A stretch of DNA of 64,000 nt, from NCBI RefSeq assembly GCF_026914265.1, contig NC_069126.1, positions 32,809,346 through 32,873,345 on the forward strand, read 5' to 3'. Below the pieces are notes generated by a model. It was not told the DNA's origin. It ran no database searches and worked only from the letters and a program-made list of their open reading frames with translations. Both the position numbers and the translations under genes were made by a program. This document shows, piece after piece, positions 46,408-57,794 of the stretch. This DNA is from Mya arenaria (taxonomy: Eukaryota; Mollusca; Bivalvia; Myida; Myidae). How positions within the stretch are numbered: position 1 is the first letter of the stretch; each line of letters begins with the position of its first letter.

Positions 46408-49285
46408 TGTACGGTATTCACTGCTATGTACCAACTGTACAGTATGTACTGTAATATACATACTGTACGGTATTCACTGCAATGTACATATTGTACGGTA
46501 TTCACTGTAATGTACATACTGTACGGTATTCACTGCAATGTACATACTGTACGGTATTCACTGTAATGTACATACTGTACGGTATTCACTGTAATGTACA
46601 TTCTGTACGGTATTCACTGTAATGTACATACTGTACGGTATACACTGCAATGTACATACTGTACGGTATTCACTGCAATGTACATACTGTACGGTATTCA
46701 CTGTAATGTAAATACTGTACGGTATTCACTGTAATTTACATACTGTACGGTATTCACTGCAATGTACATACTGTACGGTATTCACTGCAATGTACATACT
46801 GTACGGTATTCACTGCAATGTACATACTGTACGGTATTCACTGCAATGTACATACTGTACGGTATATACTGTAATGTACATTCTGTACGGTATTCACTGC
46901 AATGTACATACTGTACGGTATTCACTGCAATGTACATACTGTACGGTATTCACTGTAATATACATACTGTACGGTATTCACTGCAATGTACATACTGTAC
47001 GGTATTCACTGCAATGTACATACTGTACGGTATTCACTGCAATGTACATACTGTACGGTATTCACTGTAATGTACATACTGTACGGTATTCACTGCAATG
47101 TACATACTGTACGGTATTCACTGTAATGTACATACTGTACGGTATTCACTGTAATATACATACTGGGTATTCACTGCAATGTATATACTGTACGGTATTC
47201 ACTGCAATGTACATTCTGTACGGTATTCACTGCAATGTACATACTGTACGGTTTTCACTGCAATGTACAAACTGTACGGTATTCACTGCAATATACATAC
47301 TGTACGGTATTCACTGTAATATACATACTGGGTATTCACTGCAATGTACATACTGTACGGTATTCACTGCAATGTACATACTGTACGGTATTCACTGCAA
47401 TATCAAAACTGTACGGTATTCACTGTAATATACATACTGTACGGTATTCACTGCAATGTACATACTGTACGGTATTCACTACAATGTACACACTGTACGG
47501 TATTCACTGCAATGTACATACTGTACGGTATTCACTGTAATATACATACTGTACGGTATTCACTGCAATGTACATACTGTACGGTATTCACTGCAATGTA
47601 CATACTTTACGGTATATACTGTAATGTACATTCTGTACGGTATTCACTGCAATGTACATACTGTACGGTATTCACTGCAATGTACATACTGTACGGTATT
47701 CACTGCAATGTACATACTGTACGGTATTCACTGCAATGTACATACTGTACGGTATTCACTGCAATGTACATACTGTACGGTATTCACTGCAATGTACATA
47801 CTGTACGGTATTCACTGTAATGTACATACTGTACGGTATTCACTGCAATGTACATACTGTACGGTATTCACTGTAATGTACATACTGTACGGTATTCACT
47901 GTAATATACATACTGGGTATTCACTGCAATGTATATACTGTACGGTATTCACTGCAATGTACATTCTGTACGGTTTTCACTGCAATGTACATACTGTACG
48001 GTATTCACTGCAATGTACATACTGTACGGTATTCACTCCAATGTACGTACTGTACGGTATTCACTGCAATGTACATACTGTACGGTATTCACTGCAATGT
48101 ACATACTGTACGGTTTTCACTGCAATGTACATACTGTACGGTATTCACTGCAATATACATACTGTACGGTATTCACTGTAATATACATACTGGGTATTCA
48201 CTGCAATGTACATACTGTACGGTATTCACTGCAATGTACATACTGTACGGTATTCACTGCAATATCAAAACTGTACGGTATTCACTGTAATAAACATACT
48301 GTACGGTATTCACTGCAATGTACATACTGTACGGTATTCACTACAATGTACACACTGTACGGTATTCACTGCAATGTACATACTGTACGGTATTCACTGT
48401 AATATACATACTGTACGGTATTCACTGCAATGTACATACTGTACGGTATTCACTGCAATGTACATACTGTACGGTATTCACTGCAATGTACATACTGTAC
48501 GGTATTCACTGCAATGTTCATACTGTACGGTATTCACTGCAATGTACATACTGTACGGTATTCACTGCAATGTATATACTGTATGGTATTCACTGCAATG
48601 TACATACTGTACGGTATTCACTGCAATGTACATACTGTACGGTATTCACTGCAATGTACATACTGTACTGTATCCACTGCAATGTACATACTGTACGGTA
48701 TTCACTGCAATGTACATTCTGTACGGTATTCACTGTATTGACTGTAATATACATACTGGGTATTCACTGCAATGTACATACTGTACGGTATTCACTGCAA
48801 TGTACATATCGTACGGTATTCACTGTAATGTACATATCGTACGGTATTCACTGTAATATAGATACTGTACGCTATTCACTGTAATATACATACTGTACGG
48901 TACTCACTGTAATGTACATATCGTACGGTATTCACTGTAATGTACATACTGTACGGTACTCACTGTAATGTACATACTGTACGGTATTCACTGTAATATA
49001 CATACTGTACGGTATTCACTGCAATGTACATACTGTACGGTATTCACTGCAATGTTCATACTGTACGGTATTCACTGTAATGTACATACTGTACGGTATT
49101 CACTGTAATGTACATAGCGTACGGTATTTACTGTAATATACATACTGTACGGTATTCACTGTAATATACATACGGTACGGTATTCACTGTAATATACATA
49201 TTCTACGAAATTCAATGTAATATACCTACTGCACGGTATTCACTGTATTTATACATGTATGGTATTCAGTGTTATGTATGTTGTT
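46408..49285 (+). repeat. 28-bp satellite array, about 100 copies
   Basis: The monomer contains TGTACGGTATTCACTG followed by CAATGTACATAC; CA/TA variants at one position dominate. Some units are shortened to a 'tactgggtattcactg' form (47165, 47329, 47914, 48191, 48756). The monomer has no stop in any plus-strand frame, so frames up to 241 codons stay open; these are artefacts of the repeat. The array decays at its right end (49130-49285). Confidence 0.95.
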
Positions 49286-50735
49286 TACGATTTTTATCGT
49301 AACTATATACATACTTTACAGTACTCTAAGATGCCCTAGAATAAGGAAGATGCAATAATGACAGGAAAAACGAAAAGGATAGTACGTGACTAATTATATC
49401 ATTCTTTTCTTTAACATGATTTACACAACAGATGGGAATAAAACGATACAAAATAATTGGAATCTGAATATGCATTCTTTGTAAGCACTAAACGTAAACA
49501 AAAGACACCACTAACTAGTAGTCCCAATTATTTTTCTGAATAATTGAATAATAAGACTCATGAGACTGTAGAAGGTAACAGTCAGACGAAGGGAAGAAGA
49601 CTCCACGGAATGTTTTACTGATGATGGAGCAAGATTTAGCCCTAATTCCAATAAAATATTTGTATATTTTTATAGGACACTGCACAGTGCAAATGTGGCA
49701 GTCAACGACCTGAACAGGTTGTTTCTAAAAAGGCAAGATTTATGAAATTTGCACGTCTTTACCTACCATTCAACATGTCTTCTTTTATACACGTTTAGGG
49801 ATGTGGAAAATCTTAATGGCTTTTAGTGAAAATAAGAGTTTAGCACAATTATGCTTAATAAACATGTACATTCAAATGCAGTTCTATGTGCTCAAAGATC
49901 AGGATTAGATTTAGGGGCTAAAAAGGTTTTAAACACCCAATTAATAATGTTTTGTGGCTTAGTTGTGATTGCTTATACCTTGAAAAATATGCGCATATTT
50001 GTAGGATCGAAGTGATAGGTTGTTTTTATTCGGAAACATATCACCAAAAAATCAAAAGGCATTGTTGATAGTCTTGGCCATTTTGAGCAAAAACCAATAT
50101 TCATATTGTCAAAAGTTTTTTTTCGATAAAATGCAAAATTTCACCAACACTCTGATAATATATTGTTTCATAAAAGTTGCTCAACGCCGTAACACACTAA
50201 CCATACAGCAAAGGCACATGCAGAACTACATGAAAAATGATATTTTCAAAAACACTCTTTTGCCCTCCCGACGCACGTTCATTTCAATTAAAGATTATTT
50301 ACAAGGTTATCAAGTTTCTTAATGCTCAAACCTGTCAATTATTTTATACTTTTTATGTGCTGTACGACTTTCCTGTCCATTTATTGCCCATTAAACTCTC
50401 AGACTGGTATACTTTTCGAAAATGTCTTATTTATTTATAAATAGTATATCAGCTTAATATTTTATATTTATAAACACATTCAGTTCGTGTTGCTAATTGA
50501 GTATTTTTTTTTCAACTGAAATGGAAAAAAATCCTTTGAAAAGATTATTGTAAACATAAGAGGTACAACTCTTTAGTTCAAAGTTTATGAGACAATATAT
50601 CCATCTGTTGCGGAGGGGCGTCGGTGATAGAATATAAACAGAATATGATCGTTATCCAGGCCGCAATGAATGGAATAAAAGCAATTAACATTGCGTCGGT
50701 CTGATATTGTCTGACGTTAGACGCAAATAGAACAG
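49286..50735. other. AT-rich intergenic, nothing recognised
   Basis: No gene supported. A plus-strand 100-codon frame at 50020-50322 has no recognisable domain and AT-driven composition. Confidence 0.45.
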
Positions 50736-50739
50736 TTAA

Positions 50740-51105
50740 AGATGCACTTTTATTCCCAGATAAGATTTACACAATTCATAATATTGGATAATATACAAAA
50801 AGGATGAATTAATGTCGAAAACAATGGTTCTTATGAATGATACCGAGTTAATTTTGAAAGGAATCAGCATGAAAGACGGTATTTCTACCTTATGAGACTT
50901 TAGATGTTCACAGTAAATCTTTTAACATTCACCAATCCTTTAATATTTTATTACATTTATTCCATTAAATACATGGTTACAATCTTGTTCTCAGTAATTA
51001 TTTTTTTCCATAAATGCATTATTTAGTAAGTAGTTGAAGGTTTATCTGTCAAAATTGATGTTTGTTAAACCTGTGTATATATTGATTTTGAATCAAAGTG
51101 TCGCT
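50740..51105 (-). mobile_element. TTAA-MITE family 1, copy 4 (best preserved)
   Basis: TTAA at 50736-50739 and 51106-51109. Ends AGATGCACTTTTATTC and GAATCAAAGTGTCGCT are imperfect inverted repeats. 366 bp, no insertion. Confidence 0.9.
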
Positions 51106-51139
51106 TTAACAGTTGATCAATTCATTTCCTTTACATGGA

Positions 51140-51228
51140 TACCAACATAGAATGCATGTGTGAATCATTATGATACGATATATTTTGGTAACCATATCAA
51201 CGAATTTATACAAAGAGTATTTCGTTTA
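51140..51228 (+). repeat. Dispersed ~90-bp repeat, copy 2
   Basis: Homologous to 45401-45485; starts about 35 bp after the end of MITE copy 4. Confidence 0.6.
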
Positions 51229-53483
51229 TTTCCGTCTGATAATGTACATAGAAATATAAAAGTCATTCACAGATTAACACATGAGTTAGAGGAGAATAAC
51301 ATAAAACCCTCAAAACAGTACCACTGTTTCGATATAACACTTAAATGAAGTATACTACTTTAGCGTTACAAAATGCATTAGACGAAACTGGGATAAGATG
51401 CTTAAGATACATATGCGACGCAATTTACGAGAACAAGGTTCTATGGTTACGAACAGTCTCAAGTTTGAGTCTAGTCTCAGACTAGGAAATGTTTTAGTAA
51501 ATCACAAAGAATCAATTCCATCCGTTTTACTAAAAATAAATATAACAAATTGTGCATTTACAACAGTAAGAAAATTCAGGGAATTTCATCGTCAATATCT
51601 GTACTAAAAACAACAAAAACAAGTCCAGTTGTCGAAAGTTTAAACATACACACAAAATGGCACAAGGTCAAAGACAATGCAACTGAACAGAAAAAACAAA
51701 CATTCACTAACCAGACGCACGGAACAAAAACACACTCCTAAAACAACACACTTAATATTTCATTATATATCAACTAGGGGTATTTATCAAGGATTATTAT
51801 TTACTGCCTTGAAACGGTCAGTAAACTGTAAATTAACTGGGCAATAACCAATCCGTAAAAGAGAAACTGCTGTTTCCAATACATTTCGCGCATCTTCCTT
51901 TCAAAATGTGACCAATATTTCACTTCCGAATTCAACTCCTGGCAGTTGCGAATGTTAACCACATCAAATGAAATTATACGGAATGAGAAAAACATCAACA
52001 ATTCATATACTTACAACCACTGATTTTGCTGAATACAGTTCATTAGATTTCGATTTCCGACACCAAACTTTCACTTCGGATATTCCCGGCCATACCGAAA
52101 GACTGGGGGTTTCCCGCAGTCTAAAAGAACGACAAGAATAATAATTTCGAGACTCAGTGACGAAAGATGCAAAGGCTTTAGACCAGTCCATAGGGCGTAA
52201 TGAAATAACATTTGCACAAAACGAAGGGTGGTGAATGTTGTTAATAAAAGTGGATGGGGTATACCAACAACTAAAACGTTTCTAAATTTTATTTTCCGCT
52301 GGTACAATCTTTCCAAGAATTAAACCTACGAGTATATCCTTTGCATTATGTTTTTGTTTGTTAAAGGAATGAGCATTTTGACGAAGGAACGTTTTATAAG
52401 ATATTTGTGAACATTTTGATGATATTCAAACGTAGCAATCTTTCTACAATATGAATATGTTTTAGCGCCAAAATGATCCAGACTAATTAAATAAACTAAA
52501 CATCCACTAATTAAAGGATGTTATGTTTCCTTGCTGATATCATCTTGACTCAGAAAGATTTCTTTGAAATAAATACCTAAAATAAATAAACGTGCCTTAA
52601 GAGCCGATATCGGCCTCTCTCAGACACCCTTTAAATATTGTATCACGATAATTCTTGATATGTATAGATTGTATTTGCAAAGTTTCAAATTTTGATTAAT
52701 ACAAATCTTTAAATGGCGTATTGTTGAATAACGCGCGGGTTTATTTTCGTGTACACACTGCAACCCGTACATAATGAAACACGAGACTTAAACGAACCAA
52801 ACCCAGTAATAACAAACATGATTCCCAGACCTATGAGACCTCTGTTTGCTAAATTTGTGTACCATGTATAAAAAAATAACGTCCATATTACAAAACGTAG
52901 ATAAAAGACGGAACTTTTGGTATCAACTCATTATTATAACAAAATAATATATATTTTTTATTTTAAGTACCTCCCTTTTTAACTCCATGAGTTTTTTTTT
53001 TACAACAACTTAACATTTCCGCTTTCCACAGTTTTCAAACAAACAAAAAACTCCTGACGATCTTTGGCAATCTCAGAAAAATGCAACAGTATCTTAATAA
53101 AAGATGAAAATTTGGCGTGAACGCTGAATTATTATTCTAATTTAGAATTCATTTTCTTTATACTTAACACACACCCCAAAAAAGATCGGTGAAAACAGTT
53201 TCCCTCGTAAAAGACTTAGATGATTCATTGGGCTCATATGTTTAGCACAAAACGTAACAATAAATTGGATTTAATAACCTGAAACCGGCTGTGATCTACG
53301 GATATTTGTGAATGACAATAACGATAGGAAAGGACCAAATATTGTAACAACAAAACTCCGCATATCGTTTTCCAATAACATATACAACGCACAGTTCCTA
53401 TATAAATGACAAGGACGGGTCGCTGCTTCTCCAGTAAGGGATTTTGACGGTGCGAGAATTAATTAACCTTACATAATTTAATT
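51229..53483. other. Intergenic region upstream of the GPCR
   Basis: AT-rich, no exon recognised. The GPCR promoter should lie at the right end; no decisive core motif seen. Confidence 0.45.
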
Positions 53484-54776
53484 ATGAACACAACATCGAA
53501 GTTCAACTTCAATGATACATATTTTGATAAACTGCCAGTATCAATTGCGGCCTTAATGAGGGTGAATAGCATTGTAATAGTATTGATAAATTCAATGGTT
53601 TTTGTATGCCTGATTTTCAAAAGGAATAGTGTTCCAAACGTGTACTGGATGCAACTTATGTGCCTCAGTCTTAATGACGTTATTGCAGGTTTGTCAAGTT
53701 TCATCGTGTCTCTCCTGGATTTGGACATCTTCACGAAAAGTTTAGTATTATGTTGTGGAACTATAGCATTTTTCCTATCTTCACAAGCGTCGACGCTCTA
53801 TGGAATCCTTACCATTGGGGTTGTACGGATTCTAATTCTTAGGAAAGCAAGATACAAAGGCTTACAGCGGAAATGGAAACTGCATCACATTTTAATTTTC
53901 TGTCTGGTTACATTGAGTTTTAGTTTTCTAATGTGTCTACTACCTTTTCTGATTTGGGTTAGACGTGACAACCGGTATATCCAGCATGGATGTGCAATGG
54001 AAACATTATTTGGTGGTAGTTTAGCTCTTGCCTCGAAGTCATTGGTTGCGACGTTTTTTGTTCCATTGATGACCACCAACATCTTGTATTGTATTGTACT
54101 TGCCTTGTTAATGAATGTTCGGAACAAGGTCATTCCGCGGAAACGTGATATGGACACGGCCAACCAACATTGTGGCACAATTGGTCTTCATCAAAACACT
54201 AGACAAGCAGATACACGGTCAATTAAAGAGTACAAAAACAATATAAAGAATAACTCAAATAATGGAATGCTGTCTCGACCTGAGCTTCGAGAATATTCAA
54301 GGGAGATGCACGACCAACCTTACCATATTGAGAGTAGCCTAGATGAGCAGTGTCCCAGTAACGATTTAGGTGCTGCGACCACTCGCATTGATCAAAACAA
54401 TCAGGGAGCATTAGTTGATGATACCGACAAAAGAAACATTTATGTAGCATCCACTTCTCAACTGACAGGACCTGAGGGAAACACCGTACTCAATAGCACA
54501 CAATTTAGCACGCCCGTAAAAGTAAGGAAGGCATACACGCTGCTCGGTTTTATCATTTTATTTCTTAATCTATTTTCCTGGCCGGCAGTTATTATACTCA
54601 TGATGGAAGGTACTTCGGACTCTTGGACCTTAACACGGGCGTCCAAGTTTCCTATATTTACAACTATCTCCTGTAACAGTTTGGTGAACCCCATTCTGTA
54701 TGCCATACAAGTCGCCGAATTTCGCCGTGCTCTGAAATCGCTTTTTGTTGATTGCGCCAGATGCGTTGAAAGATGA
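53484..54776 (+). CDS. Rhodopsin-like (class A) orphan GPCR, single exon, 430 aa
   Basis: A plasma-membrane seven-helix receptor. N-glycosylation sequons NTT (N2) and NDT (N10) lie in the short N-terminus. TM1 ~21-45 with N36; TM2 ~55-78 with the sodium-site Asp D65 (SLNDVIAGL); TM3 ~87-118; TM4 ~134-159; TM5 ~181-210 with P194; TM6 ~349-374; TM7 ~388-410 with a canonical NPILY (402-406) and an amphipathic helix 8 (EFRRALKSLF). Cys90 or Cys91 can pair with Cys170 in loop 2. Odd points: the DRY motif is replaced by VVR (113-115), TM6 has FSWP instead of CWxP, and intracellular loop 3 is long (~211-348), polar and Asn-rich. No introns and no recognisable ligand signature; likely a lineage-expanded orphan (amine- or peptide-type cannot be separated by eye). 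Confidence 0.9.
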   Translation: MNTTSKFNFNDTYFDKLPVSIAALMRVNSIVIVLINSMVFVCLIFKRNSVPNVYWMQLMCLSLNDVIAGLSSFIVSLLDLDIFTKSLVLCCGTIAFFLSSQASTLYGILTIGVVRILILRKARYKGLQRKWKLHHILIFCLVTLSFSFLMCLLPFLIWVRRDNRYIQHGCAMETLFGGSLALASKSLVATFFVPLMTTNILYCIVLALLMNVRNKVIPRKRDMDTANQHCGTIGLHQNTRQADTRSIKEYKNNIKNNSNNGMLSRPELREYSREMHDQPYHIESSLDEQCPSNDLGAATTRIDQNNQGALVDDTDKRNIYVASTSQLTGPEGNTVLNSTQFSTPVKVRKAYTLLGFIILFLNLFSWPAVIILMMEGTSDSWTLTRASKFPIFTTISCNSLVNPILYAIQVAEFRRALKSLFVDCARCVER

Positions 54777-54922
54777 GTATTAAAGACAAAAATTTTCATC
54801 TGAGAGACCTAACAAATAACAGATGCACTTGTAATTGAGCTCAAAGGTCCATAATTGTATATAAATCAGTGTTGTCTTTCTGTTCTATTATACCTCACGG
54901 CTTCAGGTTTCTATTTTATTAA

Positions 54923-55277
54923 AGCTGCACTCTCACAGATTTACCGTTTTTAAAACTTTTTTATTTTTTGTCTTGGAAACAGTAATTTTTTGCGTACATA
55001 TCTGCAAACCAATGATAAAAGATTGCTGAAAAAAGATCAGATCGCAGATTTGCATATTTACGTTCGAAAAGTAATGTTTAATGGCTTAAACCGTTAATAA
55101 CGGTTTAAGAAAATTGCATTACACATTAGTTTTTGAACTGCAATATAAAAATCTGCGATTTTTTTTTGTCAACACTCTTGTATCACTTGTTTCCACGGAT
55201 TTTTGCAAAAAAATGGCTCGTTCCAAGACAAAAAAGAAAAAAAGTTGTCAAAACGTTCAAACTGTGAGAGTGCAGCT
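54923..55277. mobile_element. TTAA-flanked MITE, family 2 (355 bp)
   Basis: TTAA at 54919-54922 and 55278-55281. Perfect TIRs AGCTGCACTCTCACAG and CTGTGAGAGTGCAGCT. The inside is itself partly palindromic (ccgttaataacgg near the centre; 'tttttgtcttgg' mirrored by 'ccaagacaaaaa'). TTAA targets suggest a piggyBac-type mobilising enzyme. It lies ~145 bp after the GPCR stop codon. Confidence 0.9.
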
Positions 55278-55281
55278 TTAA

Positions 55282-56232
55282 TAGTCTCAGCGGGCGACAA
55301 TTTGAACTGCCTCCCCCGAACTGTCTCATCTCCAGCTGACGTCATTAACAGACCGATATAGATGCAGTTTGATGCTACTGTTTGAGTAATCTAGAACCTT
55401 TAACAGTAAGCACGATTTTTATATACAATTCAATTGAATTCATTACACAGCTCCAAATTTGCAAACTTGATTCAAAGCTTCCTGTTCACTTGATTGAACG
55501 TTGCTATAACGCATCATTTAATCAAGTAACTGTAATTTGCAAATATAAATGGCCCGAGTTAGAATTAATGATATTACTAAGTTAGATTTTCGTTAGGAAA
55601 TTAAGAATTGGTCAAGTGTTGGTCGTTGTTTTACGTATCAATCCAAGTTGATTGCCGCTGTTTCTACTGGCCATTCTGTATTGACACCGGCCAGAAAACT
55701 GCGGCTCATATGCGGTCATTGATTGGCCAATTTCCTGGAAATTGCTGGAATATGGCATTTTACTTTAGGGTTCATTAAGTCAAGCCGCATTTTTCTTTAC
55801 TCTGGCTGATTTGTTAAGCATTGAAATCTTTGTTTGTTAAATGAAATAAAAAAAAAACACCTTAAATGCTGTTGCCATTTTATTTACTAATAAATTCGGA
55901 CATTTAGGAATTTATTTTGAAACAGAATATAAAATATATATGTAAGTAATTGTTTTGAGAAAGTTACGATTTTTTATAATGACGTACACCTGTCGTTTTC
56001 ATGTGTTTGAAATATTATACAAGAATAGCATTTCCGTGTGGATTTTTTTTAAACGTTGTAAAGAAGTTGTGATTTCATTTCACCAAATAAAAATCATACA
56101 ATGTTCTATCCGAATCTTTTCTGCAAACTGATGACGCTCCCTAACAGCTGTTATGTAACGGTATTACAGACACCTGTCATAGTGCGTAGAACCACACTGC
56201 TAACAGAACAATTAATACTATTGGTATCATTT
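55282..56232. other. Intergenic, nothing recognised
   Basis: AT-rich. A small inverted word pair 'ctggcca' / 'tggccag' occurs near 55667-55750, without further structure. Confidence 0.45.
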
Positions 56233-57794
56233 TGGGGGAACGGACACCGGATATAGCTCAAAAAGTGATAAGTAAACAGACAATTATGCAGTTGTTTTTC
56301 TTTACCAGAGGTAAGATCTTGCTGTGTTAACGCATATCTACCGTATCCACAAATGAAGCAAGTGTTTGAACTAATAGCTGAATGCTAAATTTGGCCTATG
56401 GTATACTTTAAAGTGCTTATGATTTAGCAGACCTCGAAAAACGAAGGATTTCACAAGCATTATCTCAACTATTTTTATTGTAAGAAATGGCAATGTAACT
56501 TTTAAACTGTTAAAGATATGCCTTTAGAAATGGTCACAGTACTGTACTGAGGATAGCCGTATTATGTACTGGGGATAGTTTCAAAGTTGAGAAATGTGTC
56601 CTGGTGATAACGTATGAAATGGGACAAAAATTGATAGTAAGACTGTTAATATACAATATACATGTATGTCTATTTCGAACTTTCAAATAATCTGCAAAAA
56701 GTGAGAGTACAATTTGATAAGAAATTATTGAGCAAACTTTAGTTAACAATGAGTTTGATCCATGCTCTCCTAATTGAACGTATATATGCAAGCTGCTTAA
56801 ATATCAGGGTTGGTCACAATACATACTTTCTCACTGAAGAGAACGAGTAGAGACCATTATTCCGTTCTAAGTAATAGCAACATCGACCCAAGCTTTGAAA
56901 AAAGCTTCACGTGTTCCAAATTTGATCACAATATCTCATTCCCTACTGATGACTTTCTGGGTGCAAAAACGCACCGACTTGATTTACAAAGCAATACTAT
57001 ATATATATGAATAGCAAACACCACATAAATTCTACGGCCGTATGTTTTGTGTTCCTCAATAAATCAGATTACCGGCGTATTTCAAATATTTAGATACTTG
57101 CGACTCGAACGTTGGTGCTTGTGAAAAACACATCATGGTTAACTAACCTGTATGAATGAAACAGTTTTAAGTGCATACAGATACAAAAAAACACAACATG
57201 TTTTTTGCTCTCATCCCTCGATATGGACAACATCAAAAAATTTCCATCGAACTCGCGTATAGGTAAATGGCCGTAATCATTACCACAGTCTCGTTATTCT
57301 AAATACATCGGCCTCATACTAGCTCATACTATCCTCAGTCCACTTAATAGCTATCCCCTGTGCAGTTATATATTTGCTTCATCTATCCCCAGTACACCGC
57401 CAGGGCAACAAAAGGTATGAATATCTCCGTAACAACAAAAAATATCGTATTGATATCTTACACATTACTAGATAATGTAATTTCAATGAAATCGCTCGAT
57501 TCAAGTTTTATTCTTATTTTCAATTTGTTGATTTATGTTTGAAATCGTACCACATAAATAAACATTTGTGAGCGATCATGCAACTTTCGGCGAGAACTGG
57601 GCTATTATACAAAAGAGGAGATATATTTTCATCATAGTCGTATATTGCAAAGTATCAAGTTATTCAAAACTCTTCGATTTTGATAAACATATCACCATTA
57701 AACACAAAAAAATGATAGAAAACTTTCCATGTGTCAAAATCAAATGCTTATCGATTTATAACTTTTTGAGCTATATCCGGTGTCCGTTCCCCCA
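56233..57794. mobile_element. 1562-bp element with ~34-bp TIRs
   Basis: Left end TGGGGGAACGGACACCGGAT (56233) is matched by the right end ATCCGGTGTCCGTTCCCCCA (57794); the match continues inward through 'atagctcaaaaagt'. Internal copies of 'gtactggggatag' (56566) and its reverse complement (57382-57396) give a second, inner inverted pair. No intact transposase is recognised. Target duplication unclear. Confidence 0.7.

Noticed and set aside
46762-48884. Many overlapping long plus-strand frames with MYILYGIHCNVHTVRYSL repeats
   Set aside because: They are produced by the stop-free 28-bp satellite monomer in all three frames; no conserved start, flank or domain.
46408-49285. CRISPR array
   Set aside because: There are no unique spacers between repeats; it is a simple tandem satellite in an animal genome.
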